Shown here: one piece after another, positions 8,972 through 21,000 of the stretch
How positions within the stretch are numbered: position 1 is the stretch's first letter
Layout of the letters: each line of letters opens with the position of its first letter
Source: Marchantia polymorpha subsp. ruderalis
Lineage: Eukaryota > Streptophyta > Marchantiopsida > Marchantiales > Marchantiaceae
Direction of reading: 5' to 3'
DNA length: 64,000 nucleotides
Assembly: GCA_037833965.1 (NCBI GenBank)
Contig: AP031354.1
Location: 5,000,001-5,064,000, forward strand
Translations under genes and position numbers: made by a program
Notes under the pieces: model-generated
Seen by the model: the letters and a program-made list of their open reading frames with translations, nothing else
Database searches by the model: none
Told to the model about the DNA's origin: nothing

Positions 8972-11000
8972 TGACGCCAACTCCTTGTGCTGATCTGTAA
9001 TCGACACCATTTCCGCCTCATCAACGTGTTCAATATTCGAGGCTTGTGCTTTCGAACAATTTGAACAAAATCGATGGCAGAAACTAAAATCAATGTCATC
9101 GGAGAACTTGCAGGCACCGAGTCGAACTCTTGATTATAGTAGTTCCTTGCGGCCTTGATCTTCATGATGCCGTTCAATAAATTGAAATATATCACAGCCA
9201 TTGCTCAAATAACGGTAAAGACGTCGGTCATTTCCAGTGATTCAAACTGGTCCATCGTCAATACAACTATGGATCGAATGTTGTCTTTGATTGTGTTAGA
9301 GCTAAAAATAAAAGAACCCATCTGGACTTCAGTCATGGACAAGATAGTTATCGGACCTCCAAACTCAGCAACACAGTCAACAGCTGCTCCACAATTCGAC
9401 TTTAACTCCTCACAAAGCCTTTCCAAATTGCCTGTTTGCTGAGACAAATGCACATCAGTCATTTGCAAAACGTCGAAAGTAATAACAACACTCTTCAAAA
9501 AGACGTGTACGAACTTTGCAACTAACCAGCTGAAAATCAAACGCCAGATTCAATAAACTGTTGAAATAATGATGATGTTAACTTCTTGAGGAATATCATA
9601 ATACACATTAGGTAGGAGATGGAGAATGAGCAAAAATTTTCTCTTGCATATGGGTGAAGACTTGAATCTGAATCGCCAACAGCCACTTCAGCACCTTAGT
9701 GAGGGACGTCCAGCAAACATTGATATAATAAGGGCATTTGGATCCCATCTCACAAATGAGTTTCTTCTGACGTCGAACATAGGCGACAACTTCGGTGAGG
9801 ATATGCATAAACACAAACACCTCAGTTTCAGCCATGACGTCGATTAACCCTTTGATCACAAGGTCAAGCTGGTGGGCAAAACACCAGATACTGTAAAATG
9901 CATCACCGCACAAAGATTTATTGAGAAGAAGTGTCGAGAAACCACTGGTATGACCTCTCATATTTCCAGCTCCGTCAGTAGATGAACCAATCAACTTCAT
10001 TCGCCAAACTGAGCAAAGTGTATCCAGCATCTTAATCACAAGATCGGCATAGGTTTGTCCAATGAGGGCCAGAGAAAACAGTCAAAACCGCTAAGTGATG
10101 AAAGCCTTGTTGAATTTTGGCTTTGCCATCATATCCAACAACGGGAGGAAAACGTATCATCAAATCAAGATGCGGATCTTCACCTTTGTCGTTGGATTCG
10201 TCTGCTCCAATAGAGAAAGCATAGCATGATCGCATTATCTCTGCCATTGCATGCAATCTAATCGCACAAGCCAAACGCGAGAAGTTTGAGGCTTCACTAG
10301 GAGAAATACATCCCAATTTTGCTACTGCGCCAAAATTCTGTCGATCTCTCTCAACAACTTTTGATATTTAGCGAAAACTAAGACCAGCGCTCAAAAGCTC
10401 AAGCACATGGTTAAACTAGGGCTTGTTCTTGATATGAACAGTGTAGGAAATGATTTCTCCAGACTCGTTTGTCATAAGCTCGAATGCTTTCATCGCAATA
10501 TCGCCTAAGATCTATATGTTCTTGTCAAAAAGCATGTCTCGAATTATGATTTCAACGATCTTCTTGTCGATGGAATAGGACACAGCACCATTGAACTCAG
10601 ATTTCTTGGAGAAGAACGCTCTAAGCTTAGATTGCTCAAAGAAAGCATTGAATGCATCCAAATTTGATTCTTTTTCATTCTTGACCTTAATGTACTTCAT
10701 ACATTGCTTCAGATGCTGCTCTGCATGTGTTTTCTTATGTTACTGCAGTTGAAAGCATCTTTTTTAAAGAATTGAAACGCTTCCATCTTAGCTCGTTTGC
10801 GAACAACGGCATCACGACCTAAAGTTTAACAAAACCTACAGACATCACTATCAACCTGTCGACTATGCTCGTTCATGCTGGAAACTTTCAACCCGAATTC
10901 ATCAGCATAAGATTGTTTCCAAGGCTAAGCTCGCTTTAGAGTTATTACAACGGTCACAAACAACAAAAACCACAACACTTGGCGCAAAATGTAACAGTTG
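8972..11000 (-). pseudogene. hAT-like transposase relic, copy 1
   Basis: This is a decayed gene for a hAT-superfamily transposase of the TTF/MYM zinc-finger-like type, read on the minus strand in at least four frames. Bases 10512-10700 and the stretch to 10320 give the N-terminal part. Bases 10032-10316 hold FSIGADESNDKGED, the place of a catalytic Asp in a typical FxxxxDES block. Bases 9608-10039 hold SSTDGAGNMRGHTSGF and WCFAHQLDLVIK, matching the usual DGAxNMxG...CxAHxLxL region. Bases 9205-9540 give the next segment, with QFESLEMTDV. The C-terminal part present in copy 2 (a GLASIMPTTAT-like segment) is missing because the relic is cut at 8972. No terminal inverted repeats were found, and several stops and frameshifts rule out function. 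Confidence 0.75.
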
Positions 11001-13072
11001 AGCTTCTAAACGCAGTATCCCAGTTCTAGGAACGAGGATACTACGGCGGCGGAAGAACGACGTTCCTTAATACATCTCTATGATGTGACTCTAATATCTC
11101 ACATTCTGGTATATTAACAATTTTGCGATATATTAAAATGGCCTTAAGAAGAATATCAGTGATATTCCTCTTGAACGTTGAACGCACATGTGATTAATGG
11201 TGTGCATCACACAATTAGTGGTGTGCATCACACAGATTAGGCATTTATTGTGAGAAGAGTAAGTTGCACATATCAATTCCATGAAATTGCGGATTAAATT
11301 AAAACTTTATATATATTTCGGTATCGAAAGGTTTCCATTTGACATAAATGTCTCCATGCACGACATTTTTTAAACCACGTGATGCATATTACGGCGAATA
11401 TATGACAATCATACAACTAACAAGTAGTTTATTTAAGCATGTATATTTATGAAACTATGCAATTTTTGCAGATTTTAGAAAGTGACATACCCTAGATAGA
11501 CTTACACTTTATTTCAACTTTATTTCTTATAAATAAAATTCACATATATGAAAAAAACTATTCTAAATTTCACAGGAAATAAAAGAAAACTTAGAATAAG
11601 CTTTTGAAATTTAAATTACAAAATTTATTTCATTTTCTCTAAGCCAAGCTTGTATGTCGATATGAAAGCGTCATACTAAATTACGTACCTAATGAATCAA
11701 AGATATATGGAAATACAATCTTTAATGCTTGAACTCTTCTTAAAAAATGATATTGATAAAATAGTGTAGAATTTATGGTGATGAACTCTTGATATGTGCA
11801 ACATGCATTTTCAGTAATCTCCGTTAATCTGCGGGACAAATTGAATGGGAAATGAAGAGAAATTATCCCTGAAGTCTACCAGTTCTTTACTGTCGATACA
11901 TGGAAATTTATCATTATCCTAGTTTACACACATGAAGGATAATGCAGGATCCGTGACCAGATAGTGCTCACATCACAGCATCTAACCCATGGACCGTACA
12001 ACCAGATCCATGGCATGATACTCGCATAAAATAACTAATCTAGCATTGGATTGTGTTGGCTGACCAGCACCATTCACGGATTCTATCGATTGCAACCTCA
12101 ATGAGATGGAAAGGGTGGCTATTACATGTTTATCTCTGGGATAAGTTGCCACGTATTCCGTTGTTCAAGGAGACTACATGCTCGAGAGACGAAGAACTTG
12201 TCTCCCATGAGCCTCATCTTTGCTCGTCCTTTGCATAATTCTTCACAAAGAGCTCGACATATGTGTTTTCGATCAATGATTGCGATGAAATTCTACGATG
12301 AAGGTCAACTTTAACTTATGCCTGAAGCGACCGACCATTATACTGCACATGACGACTCAATTCACATAGTTAGTCCTTCATAAGTTCAAGCGATGGACTT
12401 CTATTTTGTCACGAGATATGGAAAAAGATGACGTTGACAATGTCCACGACATCCTTTCCCCCTGATCACAGCTTGCTAAGAACGTCGTAAAACTCGGAAC
12501 CTGAGTCGTTCACCGTACACTTTCCTAAACCCTGAACTCATCCTACATCTTAGTCCACGACATGTCGTTGACTATGTCAACTTGACATAGTCTTCTTCAA
12601 AAAGCAACTCAGTGAGGCTGAATAGGTGTCACATCTTAGCACAGGTGTCAGACTTGGACTCTCAGAGCTCATGTTAGAAAGAGAGCACTGGTAATGACTG
12701 CGTGCTATAACTTGGTTTCTTCGATCCATTTGTTCTTACCTTGCAACCCAATGTTCATCCGGAAAAACATATGTCAGCCCTCATTCGGGAACAAACGTAG
12801 TGAGTGTATGATAATTCGATAGTGAGTGAGTGCTAGCAGTCTCGTGGGTGTTAGCAATCTCGCAGGTGCTAGAAATTCACGGCAAATCTTATCCATGGTC
12901 GTTGATCTGGTCTAACTACTGAATCCTGCGCGTTCCTGGGTCTCGGAGTAGCACCCTCGGGCCAAGAGTGTGTGACTTTGCTCTGAATACGAGGTTTACA
13001 ATTGCAATCCCCTCGGCGAATGCAATTGGAAGGGCAAGAATGATGCTTTCTGACGGTCATTCTGCTGCAGCC

Positions 13073-13783
13073 ATGGCTTCCCAGGGATCTCGTCTGCGCT
13101 CAGTCGTGGGCATCATCATTAGTTGCATCCTCGTCTGGTTACCCACGACGTTTGCCGGTGGATTCGCGAGCGCTGGGGTAGGCGGGCGACGGCCGTTCGA
13201 GTACTTCGTCTTTCAGGACTGGGAGAGTCTGCAGCGTCAGGAAGGATGCTCACCGATGGGCGTCTCCCAGATCGTCAATTCTCCAAACGAGAAGTACGGC
13301 CTCGCACAAGCTATGTTGTGCCCGGATCGAGAATTATCTCCGTGGAACATCAGCTTCGTGTTCGGAGTGTCGATCAATCCATTGTCGCTAGACAATGGAT
13401 TGTGGACGTGGACAGTTCCCGTCGATTTCAACCAACCCACCAACAGCTGCTCTCTTCGATTCACGGAAGATGGGGACTTGCAATTTACCGTCCCGATCAA
13501 TCCCACGGACTATGGAAGTCCCGGCCCATGGACTCAGAGCCGTGTTCTGTGGAGCTCCAACACCAGTGGCCTGGGAGCCGTGGAGGTACAGGTCCAAGAC
13601 TCTGGGAATCTCGTCCTCGTCCACGAAGATGGCAAGTCTGTCGTCTGGAAGGCTCTGGACATTCCCGTGCTGCCTCTGCTGCCGCTCAGTGAAGCTGCAA
13701 CTTCGACAACCGGATATCTGAGGATTGCAATGTCGGCCGTTCTAGTGGCTCACGTGCTTCCGTTCCTCATCAGCTGTTTATGA
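13073..13783 (+). CDS. Secreted, probably GPI-anchored B-lectin protein, copy B
   Basis: A 236-residue paralogue nearly identical to the copy at 6435, with the same signal peptide, DGDLQF and QDSGNLVLV lectin motifs, and hydrophobic C-terminal tail. The start uses the same GCAGCCATGG context; an upstream in-frame ATG at 12968 is less likely. The main difference lies around residues 107-110. The codons for DFPPQG are replaced by ones for DNGL, and the new DNA is the exact reverse complement of the 12 bases before it (see the palindrome at 13375). The reading frame survives with two residues lost. The loop sits between two strands of the lectin fold, so function may be kept. Confidence 0.87.
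   Translation: MASQGSRLRSVVGIIISCILVWLPTTFAGGFASAGVGGRRPFEYFVFQDWESLQRQEGCSPMGVSQIVNSPNEKYGLAQAMLCPDRELSPWNISFVFGVSINPLSLDNGLWTWTVPVDFNQPTNSCSLRFTEDGDLQFTVPINPTDYGSPGPWTQSRVLWSSNTSGLGAVEVQVQDSGNLVLVHEDGKSVVWKALDIPVLPLLPLSEAATSTTGYLRIAMSAVLVAHVLPFLISCL
13375..13402. repeat. Perfect 12-bp palindrome inside lectin B
   Basis: CAATCCATTGTC (13375-13386), spacer GCTA, then GACAATGGATTG (13391-13402). The other four lectin genes have the left arm or a close version of it, but an unrelated right side encoding FPPQGW. The right arm was therefore created in this copy only. Confidence 0.85.
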
Positions 13784-14414
13784 TCCTGACATACTTTTCC
13801 AGAGTTTGGACATTCCAGGTTTCTGAAAGGAGGTGCAGGTTGTTAACGGAAATCACAGAACCTCTGAGTAGATTCGTCTAAGTCACTCACTGAGCTTGAC
13901 TGATACTGCAATTCTGAGATTGCATTTGTAATGTAAGCGGAATCTGTTGCGCTAGATCTAGAAGGCCAATTTGTACGGGGAGGAGGTTTGATTTTGCTTA
14001 CCTCCCAAAAGTGATCAATGAAATTTAGACTTCATCCGAATGCTGTGAGCTATTGGAATCATATTTTTGAGCTCAACGAATTGGCATGCTTCTGCTTCTG
14101 CATTAGTGATACAAGGAATCGAACGAACGAGGAGTGTAGTATAATCCTTCTTTGGGGTAGAGGAATGAAGTACAAAACCCTGTTCGTTTGTATCAGATCC
14201 TAGATCCTCGATGGAGCTGGGGTAAACTTCAAGAAATGTCAGTGACGCTTGCTGATTGTGAAAGAAAGATCGACGGCTCATCAGATTCTTTATGACAGTG
14301 ACTTCTTAGCCATTTGTAATCTGTTGTGATGAACAGCGAACACAAGTCAAAGTCTCGTACGTGTCTTCTGCATCGAGCAGCTATGCAAACGTCGGAACTG
14401 ACGCGTCTACGTGA

Positions 14415-14620
14415 TCACAGCTTGCTAAACTGCAGGCTAGAGCAACCCCGACCGTATGACTTTGGACTGACGGCATACGGTCATCGTCGTGACGGTCTCT
14501 CCTTTGTCGCCGTCGCGTCATGAAGCCGTCGAGCTCGCACCCTCTACTATTCAAATTCGACACATGGTCAGTAGATGCGAGACACGTGTCAGAGACCTGC
14601 ACATTACCCCCATTCACACT
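14415..14620 (+). repeat. Module M copy (G-box pair)
   Basis: This short block follows L (ACTGCAGGCTAGAGCAACCC, then an imperfect CCGTAT...ATACGGTC dyad). It contains GACACATGG and, 14 bp later, GACACGTGTC, the partly decayed version of the paired G-box seen at 35567. Related copies are at 18200 (inverted), 35430, 44516, 49766 and 57896. Confidence 0.65.
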
Positions 14621-16274
14621 ACCCTCCGGTCAATCCGCGAGATCACCACCAATCGCACAGGCGCTGCAATTATCCTCCCCCTGTAACGAGCTCGGGCTCA
14701 GGCACACCCGAGGGCGAAAAGAATTCATGGTAGAGTGCAATTGCCCGTCACTGCCCTCGCCTTGCCTGGCGCTCACCCCACCTCCCCTCAAATCAGTAAT
14801 AATTTCTGAATCCGAAATTTTTCTCCAGCCGCTGCTCGAGATCGAGTTCGACTGATTGCAAATTCAAAGTTAAATGAGGCAGCAAGCAGCAGCCACTGAA
14901 ACGATGCTGCTGGAGCTGCCGCTGCATCCTTCTGCTGGAATACATGGAAAACTAAAAAATGGCCTCTTTTTTTTTTTGAAGGAATAAACGAGGAACTTTG
15001 AAGCTCATTCAAGCAGATTATGGATCTCGAGACTTTGCAACCATTTTCAAAAATGAACGAAAATTTTCCATGAATTGACTTTGCTTCATCTCTGAAGAGA
15101 TAAAACACCACATCAATAATGGCAGTAGCAGATGATGTGTTACATTATCCTATGTCATAGTTGGTTTTCGAAATGCCACAACACTTCTTCTACCTTTCAT
15201 TTGTTGACTTCTTCCATCATGTACACTCACGGCAGTGATCCCCTCCGAAGCTCTATCGAAGGAAATATCTGATCGGCCAATTTAGCTTTACACTTGTGAG
15301 GGTCTGATAGCAGACTTTTGACCTCGACAGAAGATCACACCCAACAGCTCAAACGCCGTCAAACTGAAATGCAGAAATGCGGCTATAGTGGATCCAACAC
15401 TCCATACGGGACTCAGATGTGACGATCAGAACAAGCAATACAGTCATCAAAAAGAAACTACAATTTGGTCACAACACAGTACCATCATGTTGACACAACC
15501 AAATTTAGTGGCTAGAGGATATGAGGCCCAGTACAGGTGACAGGCGACTAGGATCTTGTTATATTGATAGTGTGGACGGGAGAGTATAATTTGCTCATAA
15601 TCTCCAGCGGTGTCGATTCACCAATTGAGCTGCTGTAGTTACACGTCCTCATGGACTCTTCCTCCTCCAGTTACTACGCGAAAGTGCTGCTTTAAATCTA
15701 TGCCCCTCAGACGGAATTGGTGTGGGACGGGGTATCTAGCTCATCAGGGGAAGTTTGATAAAGCCAACGGAGTGTACGCTTGTTTAGAATTTCTTACAGA
15801 GATTTTGAAACAACTGAGTCTCACCACACAATTCGGTGCAACTATTTCGAAATGAATGTATTACTTTTCGATTTTTGTCTTCATGCAAACTCAGGAGACC
15901 AACAGTTAGTCGGTTATAACTCAGAAATACAGCGTTATCAAATGTTCGGTATCGGGTTCAGATGAAAAGAGTCAGAAGGCATCCCCCGAGTCGCCTCATT
16001 GATGGCAGCTTGGAACGTAGATGTGACTATAACCGACTCTGCTGGTAACCAGTTTCTCTCATATTATTTCTCTCAACTAAGCAAAATTCGAAACCCCGCC
16101 CCATCCCTCAAAGCAGCGAGTACAGTAAAACAATTACCTGCCCCCTACAAACGCATATGCACCTTGCAAGCGCCTAGCATGAGCTTGAATGCAGGAAATC
16201 ACTCGCCAAATCGATTTAAACGCGAAATTTCCTAGGTGACGGTGACAAATCAACGGTGTACAGTCGGGGTTGAT
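14621..16274. other. No recognisable gene
   Basis: About 1.65 kb present once in the window. It includes a CAG/CTG-rich patch (14878-14940) and a T-run at 14969. The short ORFs in both strands have no recognised motif. The segment at about 15607-15960 has two overlapping frames of natural composition, but no domain was recognised. Confidence 0.5.
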
Positions 16275-16545
16275 CTAGCCAAAAGCCTTGCTAAGAACGT
16301 CGTAGAACTCGAAACCTGAGTCGTTCACCACACACTATCCTATTTGATGTCGTTTTCTGTAGTATTATACGACAGCAGAAGTATAATACACATATGTGTA
16401 CTCTCTGGGATTGGCTATGGCGGATCAGGCTACCTCGGAGGTGGCGATTTGTCGAAGGATTTCTCCATTCAAGCTGATGACTTACGATTGTCAGGGCATT
16501 TGCGTTTGTATGGGGCCAGGGTTTTTTCTGTCGTCGCGGCTTTGA
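16275..16545 (+). repeat. L-flank fragment joined to a 'MADQ' start segment
   Basis: Bases 16287-16405 repeat the distal lectin 3' flank (CTAAGAACGTCGTAGAACTC, then the ACAGCAGAAGTATAATACAC landmark). Directly after it, ATGGCGGATCAGGC at 16417 opens a short frame (MADQATSEVAICRR, 42 codons). The same start recurs at 44829 and 50053, where the frame is closed by early stops, and inverted near 58545-58715. A lost small gene or a first exon is possible, but nothing downstream identifies it. Confidence 0.5.
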
Positions 16546-18199
16546 GAGAATTGGCGGGGTTTCAAATTTTGCTTGGTATCCTTCTTTCTCCCAGGACTTT
16601 CTAAAAGCTCGATGTCAACCTTGCTCTCCGTTTCTCACCCCGTCCCTTCCCATCACTGAACCTTGCATGCTGTTTTTCTCTTCCGTCTGGGCTATCCTCC
16701 TCGTCTTCCTCTATCCCAGCAGGACATAAGCTTCGCATGTAATACCTCCTTTTTCCTGCTATGGTTTTCGGAATCGTCTACCCGGAAGGGTTTCAAAAAA
16801 GCGCAACAGTCCCGACCCTGTCGTAAGACGTGTATGTTTACCATCCGTGCCCATGTCTACAATCAAATTAGTGGCGATTAATTGCTGCAGTAAGTGGCGA
16901 TGGGTGACTTCCTGCAATTTACTGAAGTGGGCAGTGCTGAAGAAGAGGTTTCCTCGATGTGCCATAGTGGAAACAGAAAACCCCTCTCGAATCTTTAGAG
17001 AGTTTAGAGCAGTAACTCACGGTGTGGAGGGTGAACATCTCTACCTTTTTCAAATTATGTATATTGAAGAGCCTGGTACATCATTTGGGGTCACACACTC
17101 CTGTCAACCTTCTCTGTCGATGCACAACTAGTGGCTTTCACAGTCCAGCAATCCGATCAGCCCGTCCTGTCCGCGTTTCCTAGACAAACCTTTCTCCCGT
17201 CCAACCTCACAGAGGTGGCGAGATCTCGGGTAGTCAAACAACAACAAAAAACTTCTTTTTCTTCGGCAAGTTTGTTCAAGAGGTGGAGAGAGATCTCGGA
17301 TTTGGCCCGCCTCCGTCCATCTTTCGATGTGTACACATGCATGCATTTAGTAAAACGCAAAGCTTAAAAAGCGCACGGAATGTCATCATTGTTGTCGAAT
17401 GTTAGAACCTCCGACAGAACAGGTGGTTTAAGTGATTTGGCTGCATCGATTGACGAAGAAGGCAATCTTGCTGAAACAAAATATGTGACTGCAATTGTGC
17501 TTTCTTTTGTGCTTATGGGAGAATCTTCACGGAAGACGAAGATAGGTTGAGAGCTTCGAGGAATTTCTAAGAAGCCGTTCAATGCATCTATTTAACATGA
17601 CCTCCGATTTCCAGCACTTTATCGCTGGCTGCTCCGTAGCTCCTTTGTCGATTAGAGGGTTTAGGGTGGGTTCGATTTCTCAGACAAGGCAGTCACTCTG
17701 ATAAAAAGGATTTTACGGAATAATGAGAAAATTAAGCAACATCCCTGTGATCGATGCTAGACATGAACGTGTATTGCAAATCACGTCTCACAAATCAACC
17801 CGTACCATTGATGAGCGCGATTACATAGTGTTCAGCGCTTTGCCGCCTAGGCTCCTTAGCAGATTTTGTGTTCAAAACTCTATACTGACAGCTTTTGGTT
17901 TCATTCGATGGTTCTTTTGAGTCTTTCAACTCCCAGAAGTAATTCGTATTAAGCTATAGTGTCACTGAGAACAAGATCCGGACTTGTTGACTCATGAATC
18001 TTACTGCTCAGAAGCTCTGATATCCTTGTTTGGTTTCGCTAGATGGGTGCTCCAACGAAGGAGCGTTCCAAAATTTGAACAAGCTGTTTCTATGTCCCGC
18101 ACACAGTATTCTTCAATACAGACGAAAGAATAGTTCGCTCTGGGTTGAACACACTGCTGACGAGAATACTCGCCAAAGATACAAGAAAATGAACCCGCA
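16546..18199. other. No recognisable gene
   Basis: Single-copy sequence within the window. ORFs of 60-94 codons on both strands overlap one another without conserved motifs, codon preference or paralogues. No RNA gene, satellite or terminal-repeat structure was noticed. Confidence 0.5.
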
Positions 18200-18425
18200 C
18201 TAACGCTCTTGTCGCGCACACTATTCCATCGCGCCGACACGTGTCACACATCCGCTGTACATGTGTCGAATTTATATCCCGAGAGTGACCGCTGGACGGG
18301 TGATTTCTTGATGCGACGGTGACAAAGGAGATATCGTCACGACGGTGACCGTATGCCGTCAGCCCACAGTCATACGGTCTGCAGTCTAACAAGATTGCAG
18401 GCTAGAACAACCCCGACCGTAGGAT
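18200..18425 (-). repeat. Module M, inverted
   Basis: This is the reverse complement of the M block. It carries GACACGTGTC (18237-18246) and ACATGTGTC (18260-18268), and a minus-strand copy of the CTCCTTTGTCACCGTCGC stretch. It lies inverted relative to every other M copy except parts of the one near 58600. Confidence 0.6.
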
Positions 18426-18459
18426 TGTGGGTTCATGGTATTAGGCTTGGCCACAGTCC

Positions 18460-18509
18460 GGACCGACGGTTAACCGATCCCAAATTTCTCCGCATCGGTT
18501 AACCGGTCC
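18460..18509. repeat. GGTTAACC-containing palindrome
   Basis: GGACCG-ACG-GTTAACCGAT (from 18460) is mirrored by ATCGGTTAACCGGTCC (to 18509). The arms are 16 bp with a 3-bp insertion in the left arm, and each arm contains CGGTTAACCG. GGTTAA resembles a GT-1/trihelix box, so a regulatory role is possible but not shown. The rest of 18426-18754 holds no gene. Confidence 0.55.
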
Positions 18510-18754
18510 GAAAAGAAAATTTACTGTAGGTACCCAATTCGCGAGAAAATTTTATCACGAATTGAGAAAAAACTCTCCTGACTTGTCATTCAGCAAAACT
18601 CAGATTAAGATCCGCCATGATTCAATCGGGGTGAGGTGACGATCAATGTCAGTCATGGGTTAGAAAAATCGCGTCGGGATGATCGATCTGAACACCCTTG
18701 ACGTGCAGAGGGTCCCCTCGGCCCTCCCCATCTCTTTCCCTCCGCCATCACTCA

Positions 18755-20035
18755 TACTTTGTTTAAGTTTCAAGAACGAGCTGACGATCGACGGGAACAT
18801 GATCAGAGATTAGACAGAAGCATGAGTCGTGAGAAGGAAAAATCCAAAGCACAGCAGCACTCATGAACTAACATGCGAGGGTATGAAAGTCATTTCGCAG
18901 ATACAATTTGTCTGACTTTGCTCCTGCCCACTAACTCCAACCTTACAGTACTCACCCGCACACTCAGCTTTTCACAGTTGCAAAGACTTTATGTATAGTT
19001 GGACTCCAGCCACTCGGCTTCGACGTTCTCCTGCCTTTGAGCAGCAGCAGTCGGTCAGTCAGTCACTGGTACGACCGAGCTGCCCAAATATCACCTTGAC
19101 ATCTTTATCCAGCTTTCAGTCGAACCGACCGGCCAGTCAAAGTGTTGCATCGCCAGGTCTGCTTAATCTTGATCGCTCGATCTCGTAATTCGGTATGAGT
19201 GAAAGATATCGCTCATGATACACTTCCTATTCGTTCTTCCTATTCTTCCTATCACGTTACTTCCTGTAGTTCTCCATGTTGATGGGCTCCGAGCCCATGC
19301 ATTGTTTACAGTTACTCCGCCCTCGGGCCTGCTCACTGATATCCTAGGGAACAAAGGGCATGTCGGGAGAAAAGTGCAAGCGCCCTGCCCTGCCGGATTT
19401 TATATCGCCATCAATCATGTGTCGCAGTTTGACTCGGTCTAGACGGGCTCACTAGTCGCTAGGGATGTTGTACCTGTACCCCCATCGACCAACCGAAGGA
19501 TTAAAGTGCAAGTTAGCACCAATAGCTTATGCTACCAGTCTCGATTTCTAGATGCCAAATGGATTACGGCAAGAGCTGTCTTCGTAGTATTTGCACTGAG
19601 CTTCAAGAGTGATGCTGTAGTTCAGGCGGTAGGTTGTTGGTGAAGGGAAGGCAACGAGCAGGGGACGAACTGGTTGACTTTCATTGAAACCTGCGGAATC
19701 GCATTCAAGGCAGGCTGGCGGGCGTCTGATGGCGGATCCGCCGGTTGGCCCATTCATTCCTGTTCTGAGCTCGCATGAGTCCCAGCGGAATCAGCTAGAG
19801 ACGCATTACAGCGAGTGTCCAAGAAGGTTCGAGCAGAAGAGGATAAAATACAGATCATATATCATTCTTCTGTTTAACATATCTGATACCAACTTAATAA
19901 AGATCAAAGACCACTGCAGGGGTTCCAATCCTTCATCCTTCATTCACGATTCGAGTTTTTAAGAGTTCGGATTGTATGTCTTCGTTCGGATCAATTCGTC
20001 AAGGTGTCCGTCCGCGAACCGCGGATCATGCTTTA
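18755..20035 (+). repeat. Module R, unit 2 copy
   Basis: It is near-identical over long stretches to 45220-46370 and 50455-51700, beginning at ACTTTGTTTAAGTTTCAAG. The ORFs of 65-92 codons are partly shared between copies (frames starting MYSWTPATRLRR and MIHFLF), but these starts lack support and the frames change length between copies. I treat the block as non-coding or pseudogenic. It lacks the first 0.5 kb seen in the other forward copies. Confidence 0.75.
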
Positions 20036-21000
20036 CATGCTAACCGAGGTAAGTTTTATCCATACAAGGTTTAAATTTAAGGGTTTTACTCAAGGTTGAT
20101 CCAATGTGAAGAACTGATGAAAATGGCCTGAAATGATAATACAGTCCTTCTTGGGGACTGAAAAAAGCACCTCCGAGCAAGTGGGATCAGAATGAATAAA
20201 TGACGAATATGACCAAGACATGTTCCCAAACAGCTACAATAGCTACCAGAGGGACGGATTTCGCGGATTTCAAGGCCTGAGCCCGTTGACAAGCAATCGT
20301 CTGATAATACAACAAATAGTCCCCACTTATGTCACTAAGTGGATATGTAGGCCTGGACTGGTGCTCTTGGTTGTGGACGGCAAGATGGAACCAGCTATCA
20401 TGCTGTTCAGTCCGCTGATTCTGATCACGTAACTTGATCGGACGGCTCGATCCACATTTTGTGGCGGCTCCCGAACGTGGACTAGCAAGGTGGGTATATC
20501 ACGGCATATATCACAAACTCAAAATATCTCAGCGTCTGCCCCCAGATCCGCGCGAGCGAGCTGAGGAGTGTTAAGTGTGCAATAAGCTGTCAAACAGAGA
20601 TTCATGACTTTTTTGTTATATAAATATAAAATAACCATATTACCCACCATGTATTCCAAAGGTCACGTCGATCGTGGTGGGAAGATCAAACATTGTACCA
20701 CCACGTACTGAACGCTTATTCTCTGCTGCGCATTTAGCATCTTGCCAGGATGCTATAATACTATTGAGTGATGACACGTGAGTAAATGCACCCATCCTGT
20801 TGTGCTTGTTCGACTTGAAGTCCTGAATCTCCATTTCATTAAATACAGAAATATACATTCCGTTCATAGCCGGATTCTCTGCCCTGGTATATCTGAGCCC
20901 TCTTGCGCTCCAGTCATCCCTATGTTGTACGGTAAATTTGCAAGTACATATGTATCTGGTGAGGATTGTTTCCCTGTTATAATATCCAAAACTGTTGTAG
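20036..21000 (+). repeat. Module P, unit 2 copy
   Basis: It begins at CTAACCGAGGTAAGTTTTATC and includes CCAAACAGCTACAATAGC, the GATTCTGATCACGTA landmark, and a final ATTATAATATCC-type end. Homologues are at 38510, 46380, 51705 and 58725. A minus-strand ORF starting MSTGSGLEIREIRPSG (20086-20292) recurs in four copies, but its 3' half shifts frame in the copy at 58762. No gene is claimed. Confidence 0.75.

Larger units (their letters stand above)
11001..14414 (+). repeat. Segmental duplication module L, copy B
   Basis: Second copy of the lectin module, close to copy A throughout. The boundary with the hAT relic is approximate, because the stretch from about 11000 to 11160 (also at 30600-30715) is shared by both hAT-L junctions. 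It contains a short local duplication of GTGTGCATCACACA (about 11199-11234). The AT-rich part (11280-11900) and the region 11940-12960 hold no recognisable gene. The 3' flank runs from 13784 to about 14414. Confidence 0.8.
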
